Positions 1 to 5,417 of a stretch of 11,564 bases of DNA are shown here, piece by piece (position 1 is the stretch's first letter; every line of letters starts with the position of its first letter). Location of the stretch: NCBI GenBank assembly GCA_946538875.1, contig CAMNHD010000024.1:1-11564 (forward strand), given 5' to 3'. The stretch comes from an uncultured Treponema sp. (lineage in GTDB: Bacteria > Spirochaetota > Spirochaetia > Treponematales > Treponemataceae). The translations under genes and the position numbers were made by a program. The notes under the pieces were generated by a model. The model had not been told where the DNA came from. It made no database searches and saw only the letters and a program-made list of their open reading frames with translations.

Positions 1-1030
1 TCATCAAAAGGAACTCGAGTGTGTTGTCCAGCATTGCAGAGTCGGAACCGGTTGTATCAACGGCAGGCAGGATTTTCTGCATCTGATCTTTATTAAGTTT
101 TTTAGATTCTACAGTTTCTTCGCGGGCCAGCATGCGGTCTACATTTCCGCGGATTGTATTGATTTCACCGTTGTGGGCTATGAAGCGGTTTGGATGAGCA
201 CGCTGCCAGCTTGGCTGTGTGTTTGTAGAAAAGCGTGAGTGAACGATTGCAAGAGCTGATTCATAGTCTGCCGACTGAAGATCTGCATAGAAGGTACGGA
301 GTTCGTGAACAAGGAACATTCCCTTATAAACGATTGTGCGGCTGCTGAGGGAACAGACGTATGTTTTAGGTGATGAGGGGGAAGTCTCCCCCTCGCTGCA
401 AGCGCCTGCGGCGTTTTCCGCTACCCCCTCTGCGGGGACACCCCGCAACGCCCCGTTTTCAAAAAGACGTCTAACAATATAAAGCTTTCGGTCAAAATCA
501 AGACCCTTCTCGCAGTCTGCAGGTTTTTCAACAAAGCCCTGCCAGATTTGAGGCATACAGTCGCGGGCCTTTTTACCAAGCACGTCTGCGTTTACAGGAA
601 CCTTACGCCAGCCAAGGAACTTAAGTCCTTCTGCTTTTACACAGGATTCGAAACGCTTTTTTTCGCTCTCTGCATCAGATGGGAAAAAGAACTGGCCGAT
701 ACCGTACTTTCGTTCGCTATCGCTCACTACCGACTTTTCTTCGAAAAGTCGCTTTAAATCAGGAGATATTTCACCGTCTTGTAAAACTATTTCGCCATTA
801 ATTGCCGCCTTCTTAAAAAACTCGTGGCTAATCTGAACAAGAATACCTACACCATCACCAGTTTCGCCGCTGGCATCTTTTCCGGCACGGTGCTCAAGTT
901 TTTCCACTATGGAAAGAGCGTTGTCCACAATCTTTCGTTCCTGGTGTCCGTCAATATTTACAACAAGTCCAATTCCACAGGAGTCATGTTCGAATTTTGG
1001 ATTGTACAAGCCTCTTTTCTGTTGACTCAT
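1..1030 (-). CDS. gltB: Glutamate synthase large subunit, N-terminal part (partial)
   Basis: The frame is open from the ATG at 1030-1028 to the window edge: 343 codons, with the C-terminal part missing. This region is the class II glutamine amidotransferase domain, which releases ammonia from glutamine; in the complete enzyme the ammonia is passed to 2-oxoglutarate to make glutamate. Visible family signatures are HDSCGIG with Cys18 as the expected N-terminal nucleophile after removal of a 17-residue propeptide, HRAGKDASGETGDGVGIL, CSLSSRTIVYKGM (226-238), HSRFSTNTQPSWQRAHPNRF (264-283), AHNGEINTIRGN (285-296) and TGSDSAMLDNTLEFL (327-341). An SD-like AAGGGGG (plus-strand 1035-1041) supports the start. 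Residues 193-221, between RRLFEN and KTYVC, are a Gly/Ala/Glu/Ser-rich stretch I do not expect in this domain and are annotated separately. A hairpin with a U-tract lies in the upstream leader. Confidence 0.95.
   Translation of the reverse strand, partial: MSQQKRGLYNPKFEHDSCGIGLVVNIDGHQERKIVDNALSIVEKLEHRAGKDASGETGDGVGILVQISHEFFKKAAINGEIVLQDGEISPDLKRLFEEKSVVSDSERKYGIGQFFFPSDAESEKKRFESCVKAEGLKFLGWRKVPVNADVLGKKARDCMPQIWQGFVEKPADCEKGLDFDRKLYIVRRLFENGALRGVPAEGVAENAAGACSEGETSPSSPKTYVCSLSSRTIVYKGMFLVHELRTFYADLQSADYESALAIVHSRFSTNTQPSWQRAHPNRFIAHNGEINTIRGNVDRMLAREETVESKKLNKDQMQKILPAVDTTGSDSAMLDNTLEFLLM
368..454 (-). repeat. GC-rich palindromic in-frame insertion inside gltB
   Basis: This block of about 87 bp encodes residues 193-221 of GltB, which are low in complexity (Gly, Ala, Glu, Ser, Pro). 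They separate RRLFEN from KTYVCSLSSRTIVYKG, which I expect to lie close together in the family. The DNA is much richer in GC than the flanking gene and carries two perfect hairpins: an 8-bp stem at 375-382/387-394 with a 4-nt loop, and a 7-bp stem at 431-437/441-447 with a 3-nt loop. Short GC inverted repeats lie between them. The reading frame is kept. This looks like a small dispersed palindromic element inserted into a coding region, comparable in concept to the palindromic elements of Rickettsia genes. It could instead be a native linker with skewed codon use. Only one copy is present in the window, so its repeat status is inferred. Confidence 0.6.
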
Positions 1031-1071
1031 AATGCCCCCTTGCTAAGCAATGTTCGATGAAAAAATCAGGT

Positions 1072-1140
1072 AAAAAAAAAGACGTCTGGCTTGGCATGCT
1101 CACTTTGTGTGGACAAAATAAGTATGCCAAACCAGACGTC
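1072..1140 (-). terminator. Long hairpin plus U-tract in the gltB leader (attenuator or terminator)
   Basis: The arms 1081-1100 and 1121-1140 pair over 20 positions: 18 Watson-Crick, one G·U and one mismatch. The 20-nt loop can form a further 5-bp stem (1104-1108/1113-1117). Read on the minus strand, the hairpin is followed at once by nine U residues (A-run 1072-1080 on the plus strand), the form of an intrinsic terminator. It lies 50-110 nt upstream of the gltB start and downstream of the HD gene. It could end the HD transcript. However, the best promoter candidate for gltB lies upstream of it, which would make it a transcription attenuator in the gltB leader. No leader peptide or known riboswitch was recognised. 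Confidence 0.8.
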
Positions 1141-1153
1141 GTTGTCTGAAATC

Positions 1154-1183
1154 AATATACACTAAGTCTGCATATTTATGCAA
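1154..1183 (-). promoter_or_regulatory. Candidate gltB promoter with overlapping inverted repeat
   Basis: On the minus strand, TTGCAT (plus-strand 1178-1183) and TATATT (1154-1159) are separated by 18 nt, a good sigma-70-type match. The predicted start near 1147 is only a few bases before the leader hairpin. A 6-bp inverted repeat with a 2-nt spacer, TGCATA-TT-TATGCA (plus strand 1169-1182), overlaps the -35 box and is a possible operator. The call rests on sequence matching only. Confidence 0.5.
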
Positions 1184-1192
1184 GGGGTGTGT

Positions 1193-1212
1193 GGATTTTT
1201 TTATGAAAATCC
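1193..1212. repeat. Short inverted repeat after the HD gene
   Basis: GGATTTT (1193-1199) and AAAATCC (1206-1212) form a perfect 7-bp stem with a 6-nt loop, about 10 nt past the HD gene stop codon. No U-tract follows on the minus strand, so it is not a standard intrinsic terminator. It may stabilise the 3' end of the HD transcript. Confidence 0.35.
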
Positions 1213-1222
1213 GCTTTTATTG

Positions 1223-1852
1223 TTATTCCTGCAGAAGCCAGTTATTGTCTATTCCCCGCTGAATGTTTGCGAGAACCCACGGCCATAGTTTTGGCATCTG
1301 TGTGCGGATTATGTCCATGCGTTTAAGGACTGCTGATTTGTGGACTCTGTGCTGGACCCAGGTGTGTCCCTGAGTGAGCGTGTTGTGAAAGAAGGGCTGG
1401 AGCACATCCATGCATGCGGCAAAGCGGCTGTCAGGGGTGGCGCGGGAATCAAATTCTTCCCACAGGGCGCGGAGTGTTTTTGTCTGGTCCTGGGGCAGTA
1501 TGGAAAAAAGTTTGTCTGCCGAGTTTTGTTCCCGCTGGGCTTTGGTCTGGTTGCCGTCCGTGTCATAGGCAAAAGTGTCGCCTGCATAGATTTCGATTAA
1601 GTCGTGGATTGTTAACATGCAGGCAGCTCTTGCGGGGTCGGCTTTTTCTATGTTGTATTCGCTCAGAAGCTGAGCCATTACTGCGGTGTGCCAGGAATGC
1701 TCTGCATCGTTTTCCCTGCGTGATTTATCCAGGAGAATTGTCTGGCGGAGAATCGAAGTCATCTTGTCTATCTCTGCAATAAAGTGCATCTGTTTGTCAA
1801 AGCGTTCAATGTTGCTTGGCAGGTAAAAGTCAAAAGGATTTGTTGTCTGCAT
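1223..1852 (-). CDS. HD-superfamily phosphohydrolase (YfbR/HDDC2-like)
   Basis: This is a 209-residue protein of the size and layout of the HD_3/COG1896 group, which includes 5'-deoxynucleotidases such as E. coli YfbR and eukaryotic HDDC2. The metal-binding pattern is visible: His52 in NDAEHSWHTAVMA, His83-Asp84 in TIHDLIEIYAGD, and Asp149 in RFAACMDVLQPF; Glu87 and Asp92 are also typical of the group. The protein should be cytoplasmic, as there is no signal peptide or membrane segment. The likely activity is dephosphorylation of a nucleotide, but the substrate cannot be read from sequence. No convincing Shine-Dalgarno lies just before the ATG at 1852, so the start is less certain than the fold; the N-terminal residues are family-like enough to keep it. 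It is transcribed towards gltB, with 192 bp between them, and no functional link is evident. Confidence 0.85.
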   Translation of the reverse strand: MQTTNPFDFYLPSNIERFDKQMHFIAEIDKMTSILRQTILLDKSRRENDAEHSWHTAVMAQLLSEYNIEKADPARAACMLTIHDLIEIYAGDTFAYDTDGNQTKAQREQNSADKLFSILPQDQTKTLRALWEEFDSRATPDSRFAACMDVLQPFFHNTLTQGHTWVQHRVHKSAVLKRMDIIRTQMPKLWPWVLANIQRGIDNNWLLQE

Positions 1853-1916
1853 AGTTCAATGATAAATAAAAAATCTCTTGGGAGCAATAGCAGGTAATTT
1901 AAAGAATGAAAGATAA

Positions 1917-1932
1917 TACACCTTTTATAAAA
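1917..1932 (+). promoter_or_regulatory. Motif shared with the second cassette's upstream region
   Basis: TACACCTTTTATAAAA sits about 110 nt upstream of the first cassette gene. The ten bases TACACCTTTT recur at 8651-8660, upstream of the second GH128 gene, there followed by TAAAA. It contains a perfect 10-bp palindrome, TTTTATAAAA (1923-1932). It could be a shared operator or an AT-rich promoter element. The resemblance may also be chance in AT-rich DNA. Confidence 0.3.
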
Positions 1933-1951
1933 ACTGACTTCTGTTTTTTTC

Positions 1952-1975
1952 TTGATTCCAAGGTGACAATATAAT
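1952..1975 (+). promoter_or_regulatory. Candidate promoter of cassette A
   Basis: A perfect -10 box TATAAT lies at 1970-1975, placing a start near 1982, about 45 nt before the ATG at 2027. The only -35-like hexamer nearby, TTGATT at 1952-1957, is 12 nt away, which is too short for a standard promoter; at 17 nt there is only a T-rich stretch. The -10 is credible and the -35 is weak, which suggests either activator dependence or an alternative promoter. Confidence 0.45.
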
Positions 1976-2013
1976 CACAAGAGTAAAAACATGGGATTGA
2001 CCATGAAGCAATT

Positions 2014-2020
2014 AAGGAGG
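2014..2020 (+). promoter_or_regulatory. Ribosome binding site that fixes the start at 2027
   Basis: AAGGAGG lies 6 nt before the ATG at 2027. In-frame ATGs at 1991 and 2003 have no such site and would add residues ahead of a classic lipoprotein signal (MKK start). The true start is therefore 2027. Confidence 0.85.
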
Positions 2021-2026
2021 CTTTAT

Positions 2027-2695
2027 ATGAAAAAGATTCATGCTTTGGTTTTGGGAATTGTGAGTGCGGCTGTTCTGCTTGCAACTGGATGTGTTCAGGG
2101 AACTAACACTGTTGACGATGGTGGAGAAGGCGGAGATAAGATTGTCGATCCTGGAAAAAATCCTGCTAAGGATCCTGACGATAAAGTGACCGGGGCAGGC
2201 AAATTCTGGCACAACTTTGAAGGCTGCGGAATGCAGGTGTGGGCAAATTCATTTGGCTTGGATTTTGATACCGGAGTTCTTTCAATCGGTACTTCAGATG
2301 ACGGATGGAACTGGTGGGGTGGAGCCGTAGGAGCTTATAACGCGGAGGGAAGCGGATTTATAGAAGGCGCCTCTTACGATTTGTCAAATGTTGACCATGT
2401 GACATTTACATTTAATCCTTCAGCTGATATTTCCACAATGTATTTGCTGGTAGGGGATCCTATTGGAGAAAAGGACAAAGAGGACAATAAGACCGTATTT
2501 ACTGCAGCAGACCTGGCTGCCGGAACCCGGACAATTACAATTCCGCATGACAAGATTAACCCTTCTTCAACGACTAAACAGCTTATCACATTCGGTGGTT
2601 CAGGAGATGACAATGGAACAAAGGTCGGCTTTGGAAACGTTGCCTTCTGGGATGCTGATGGTAACGAAGTTGTCTTGACCCTTAACACAAAATAA
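2027..2695 (+). CDS. Lipoprotein with one Trp-rich beta module (putative glycan-binding)
   Basis: This is a 222-residue protein. Residues 1-22 form a lipoprotein signal ending in the lipobox LATGC, with Cys22 as the lipidation site. A Gly/Asp/Lys/Pro-rich linker (about 23-57) is followed by one module (about 59-220). The module opens with WHNFEGCGMQVWANSF, continues with the aromatic block DDGWNWWGGAVGAY (91-104) and GASYDLSNVDHVTFTF, and ends with VAFWDADGNEVVLTLN. Alternating hydrophobic strands and exposed aromatics suggest a beta-sandwich binding module. I do not recognise it as a named family. Related copies occur twice in the next gene and once at 10079-10666, always beside GH128 enzymes, so a cell-anchored carbohydrate-binding role is inferred. 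The next gene starts 38 nt downstream with no terminator between, implying co-transcription. Confidence 0.85.
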   Translation: MKKIHALVLGIVSAAVLLATGCVQGTNTVDDGGEGGDKIVDPGKNPAKDPDDKVTGAGKFWHNFEGCGMQVWANSFGLDFDTGVLSIGTSDDGWNWWGGAVGAYNAEGSGFIEGASYDLSNVDHVTFTFNPSADISTMYLLVGDPIGEKDKEDNKTVFTAADLAAGTRTITIPHDKINPSSTTKQLITFGGSGDDNGTKVGFGNVAFWDADGNEVVLTLNTK

Positions 2696-2733
2696 AGACA
2701 GGAGTTTGTAGAAACAGAGACAGGAGGCTTTCA

Positions 2734-3861
2734 ATGAAAAGGTTCGCTCCATCACTTCTGTGTATCATAAGCACAATCCTTTTTCTTGCTGCAGGATGTG
2801 CAAATGGTGTAAGAGGTTTTTCTTCCGATTGGTCGGAGACTATCCGCGTACTGGAAACGGAAAAAATGTCGGTTTGGGAGAACTCTTTTACATTTGATTA
2901 TGATACAGGAGTCCTGACTGTAGGAAAGTCGGATGATGGATATGGCTGGTGGGGAGGAGCATTGGGAGCCTTTGATTCTGACACTGGCATTCAGATTCAG
3001 GGTGCCAGTTACGATTTGTCAATGGTGGAGCATGTAACGTTCTGCTATGAACTGGACAGATATATATCGAAAATGTTTCTGATGGCAGGGGATTCTGTTA
3101 CTTATATGAATGGAATCACAAACGAGGTTTGGCTTTCCGAGGAACAGAGAAGTCCTGGGGTTCACAAGGTAGACATTTTCGGCAAAAAAATTAACAAATC
3201 TTCAAATTCCGTAATACTCCTGGGCTTTGGAGGTTCAGGTAAAGACATTGGTGTAAGGATAAAATTTACTGATCTTATTTTTTATGATGAATGGGGTAAT
3301 GAGCTTGAGCTTACCATGCATCAGATAGAAGAGCCCCCTGTGGATGTTCTGCCGGATGATAAATTGTTGGACTGGCATAATATAAAGGGAATAAGTCAGC
3401 AGATATGGGAAGGATCCTGTGAATTCGATTTTGAAAGTGATATACTGACCATAGGTACTTCAAGAGACGGATGGAACTGGTGGGGCATGGCACTGGGAAC
3501 GTTTAAGCGGGATGAAAGTGAATTTATAGGTGCATCTTACGATTTGTCTAATGTGGATCATCTGACTTTCACATTTATTCCGGACAACGATTTAACTGAA
3601 CTGTTTTTCCGTGTTGGTGATCCAATTGGAGAAATTGATAATGATACCAATAAGACTACCTTTAGTGCTGAAGAACTAAAAGAAGGTGTCCACAATATTA
3701 CTATTCCTGCAGAAAAGATAAATAGATCTGAGCATGTGGAAAGATTGTTTGCAATGTCCGGCTCAGGTAATGACAAGGGAACAAAAGTTAAAATTACGGA
3801 TATTGCCTTCTGGGATGCGGACGGAAAGGAAGTGATTTTGACTCTGAATACACAGAATTAA
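2734..3861 (+). CDS. Lipoprotein with two tandem Trp-rich beta modules
   Basis: This is a 375-residue protein. The lipoprotein signal ends in LAAGC (Cys22). Module 1 spans about 38-195 and module 2 about 210-372, joined by a Pro/Asp-rich linker (EEPPVDVLPDDK, 199-210). Both carry the family marks: VWENSF / IWEGSC, DDGYGWWGGALGAF / RDGWNWWGMALGTF, GASYDLS, and a closing FYDEWGNELELTM / FWDADGKEVILTLN. Module 2 is much closer to the single module of the preceding gene than to module 1, with shared runs such as DGWNWWG, GASYDLSNVDH, VGDPIGE, FWDADG and LTLNT visible even at DNA level, pointing to duplication inside the locus. The SD AGGAGG sits 7 nt before the ATG. A role as a surface or periplasmic glycan-binding lipoprotein is inferred from context; no catalytic motif is visible. 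Confidence 0.85.
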   Translation: MKRFAPSLLCIISTILFLAAGCANGVRGFSSDWSETIRVLETEKMSVWENSFTFDYDTGVLTVGKSDDGYGWWGGALGAFDSDTGIQIQGASYDLSMVEHVTFCYELDRYISKMFLMAGDSVTYMNGITNEVWLSEEQRSPGVHKVDIFGKKINKSSNSVILLGFGGSGKDIGVRIKFTDLIFYDEWGNELELTMHQIEEPPVDVLPDDKLLDWHNIKGISQQIWEGSCEFDFESDILTIGTSRDGWNWWGMALGTFKRDESEFIGASYDLSNVDHLTFTFIPDNDLTELFFRVGDPIGEIDNDTNKTTFSAEELKEGVHNITIPAEKINRSEHVERLFAMSGSGNDKGTKVKITDIAFWDADGKEVILTLNTQN

Positions 3862-3887
3862 AAAAAGTTTAAATGAGAGTTTTGCGT

Positions 3888-3923
3888 GGCATCCCATAAT
3901 TACAGGTATGGGGTGCCTTTTTT
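3888..3923 (+). terminator. Terminator-like hairpin abutting the first GH128 ribosome binding site
   Basis: GGCATCCCATA (3888-3898) pairs with TATGGGGTGCC (3907-3917) over 11 positions, ten Watson-Crick and one T·G wobble, with an 8-nt loop. Six T residues follow (3918-3923), giving an intrinsic terminator form. The T-run runs straight into the SD of the GH128 gene (CAGGAGG, 3924-3930), so no promoter fits between hairpin and gene. Expression of the enzyme then needs read-through, which would set a lower or conditional level relative to the binding proteins. Confidence 0.75.
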
Positions 3924-3938
3924 CAGGAGGTTATTATT

Positions 3939-5375
3939 ATGGTCAGATGGACTAAGGGTATTGCAGTTTTTGCCGGTCTGGCAATGTTCGCACTTTTTAA
4001 TTCTTGTCAGTTGCTGTTTTCTTCAAATGGCGGAGATAATGGATCCGGCAACAGTAAGGATCCAAATTCGGCAACTGTATATGATAAAACTTTTGTTCCT
4101 GAGTTTAAGGAATTCAACCGCAAAGGCTTTAATTCAAAAAGAGGCGTGTGCTATAACAATCTTTCTACAACGCAGATAAACCTTCTGAAAGACGGTTATG
4201 TCAGCTGGGCTTACAACTGGGGAAAAACTCCGGGGAATGCCTCTATCGGTAAAAGTGGTGGTCTTGCCTATATGCCGATGTTCTGGGGTGCTCCGAGTGA
4301 TTCCGATGTTGCGGCTGTAAGGGAATATCTTAACACGAACCCTTCTGTAAAATACCTTCTTGGTGTAAATGAGCCGAACATGGGAACAAATGAAGGCGGA
4401 TGTTATATGCTCCCTTCACAGGTTGCAGAAATCTGGCCCAAGCTCGAAACAATTGCGCAGGATTACAACTTGTACCTGGTTTCCCCTGCAATGACATACA
4501 GCGGTGCCACACTTTCTGACGGTAAAGTCTATGGTAATCCGGAAGACTGGCTCAATGCGTTTATAAATGAATATAAGTCACGCAACGGCGGAAGAGAACC
4601 TAGAATGGATTTTATTGCGCTGCATTCTTACATGGCATGGCCATCTGCTGTCCTTAGTTATTGCAACAAGTATTATAAAATGTATGGAAAGAAAATCCTT
4701 CTCACAGAATTCTGTGCATGGTGGGATGAAGGTCAGACAATTGATGAACTCTGGCAGGCAGAAAAACTTTCACAGAAAATAGAGGCAATGGATCATGACG
4801 ATGCTATTGAGGCATACGCATGGTTTAAAGCTGACGGCGATGTTGGCAAGCGTCCATGGAATTCATTGTTTGAATCAAACAAAACTTCCCTTTCTCTTTG
4901 CGGTCTGATTTACACATATCTTTCTGCAAACGACAAGGACAAGGCATTTGCAGCAGGAGAAGGAATTCCGGCTGTCTCGTACATAAGCTCAAGCAACTAC
5001 AATATGTCAATCGGCAAAGATTCAAGCGATGCAAACCGTTATAACACTCCGCTTAAATTTGACTTTTCAAATGATCCGCGCTCTTATCAGACCATTCAGC
5101 TTATGATGAGCAAGTTTACCAACGGCGCATTTGCCACTTATAAGATTGCACCTGCAACTGAGGGAAAGTATTCACTGATAATCCGTTACCTTTCGGATGC
5201 TGAGCAGACAATTTCTGTAAACGGAAAAAATTATACCTTGAAGTCGACAAACGGGGGCTGGAATTCCTACAGCATTCCCGTTCAGCTGAAGGCCGGAAAA
5301 CAGGACCTCAAGATTTCAAGCAGTGGAAAAGCTAAGAATGTAAGCATTGCCTGGCTGTGCTATAAAAAAGATTGA
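3939..5375 (+). CDS. Lipid-anchored GH128-type endo-beta-1,3-glucanase
   Basis: This is a 478-residue protein. A signal peptide ends at a relaxed lipobox, LFNSC (Cys23), followed by a Gly/Ser/Asn/Asp linker. The catalytic domain (about 66-330) matches the Asl1-like glycosyl hydrolase core (PF11790, family GH128): KRGVCYNN at its start, WAYNWG, YMPMFWG, LLGVNEPN with Glu145 as expected acid/base, FIALHSYM, LLTEFCAW with Glu257 as expected nucleophile, and EAYAWF. GH128 enzymes characterised so far act on beta-1,3-glucans; the exact substrate here is inferred. The C-terminal module (about 345-478) has an SSNYNMS motif and closes with a beta-strand-rich stretch, resembling CBM6/35-type modules. 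The enzyme is probably tethered in the outer membrane or periplasm. A strong SD (AGGAGG) follows a terminator-like hairpin. A paralogue with a secretion signal but no lipobox lies at 8724-10067. Confidence 0.9.
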   Translation: MVRWTKGIAVFAGLAMFALFNSCQLLFSSNGGDNGSGNSKDPNSATVYDKTFVPEFKEFNRKGFNSKRGVCYNNLSTTQINLLKDGYVSWAYNWGKTPGNASIGKSGGLAYMPMFWGAPSDSDVAAVREYLNTNPSVKYLLGVNEPNMGTNEGGCYMLPSQVAEIWPKLETIAQDYNLYLVSPAMTYSGATLSDGKVYGNPEDWLNAFINEYKSRNGGREPRMDFIALHSYMAWPSAVLSYCNKYYKMYGKKILLTEFCAWWDEGQTIDELWQAEKLSQKIEAMDHDDAIEAYAWFKADGDVGKRPWNSLFESNKTSLSLCGLIYTYLSANDKDKAFAAGEGIPAVSYISSSNYNMSIGKDSSDANRYNTPLKFDFSNDPRSYQTIQLMMSKFTNGAFATYKIAPATEGKYSLIIRYLSDAEQTISVNGKNYTLKSTNGGWNSYSIPVQLKAGKQDLKISSSGKAKNVSIAWLCYKKD

Positions 5376-5417
5376 CAATGCTACTTAATCAGCAAATAGA
5401 AAATTCGGAGGTATTAT

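Noticed and set aside
368..454. CRISPR array or IS element at the GC-rich block in gltB
   Set aside because: There is only one unit, no spacer periodicity, no transposase and no terminal repeats with target duplication; the frame is preserved.
548..1060. Plus-strand open frames at 548-757 and 824-1060
   Set aside because: They are antisense to the strongly conserved gltB amidotransferase frame and have no ribosome binding site or family-like sequence.
461..1140. Recurrence of GACGTC in gltB and in the leader hairpin as a regulatory link
   Set aside because: A 6-bp palindrome occurring in a coding region (465-470) and in the stem arms is compatible with chance.
1309..1782. Overlapping frames on both strands within the HD gene region
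   Set aside because: They are shadows of the HD phosphohydrolase, which has the full metal-binding motif set; the others look like translated antisense or shifted sequence.
1991..2026. Upstream in-frame ATG at 1991 as the start of the first lipoprotein
   Set aside because: It has no ribosome binding site, it would put charged residues ahead of a standard lipoprotein signal, and AAGGAGG sits correctly for the ATG at 2027.
3888..3930. BglG/LicT-type RAT antiterminator site at the GH128 leader hairpin
   Set aside because: The stem sequence does not resemble the RAT consensus and no antiterminator gene is present in the window.
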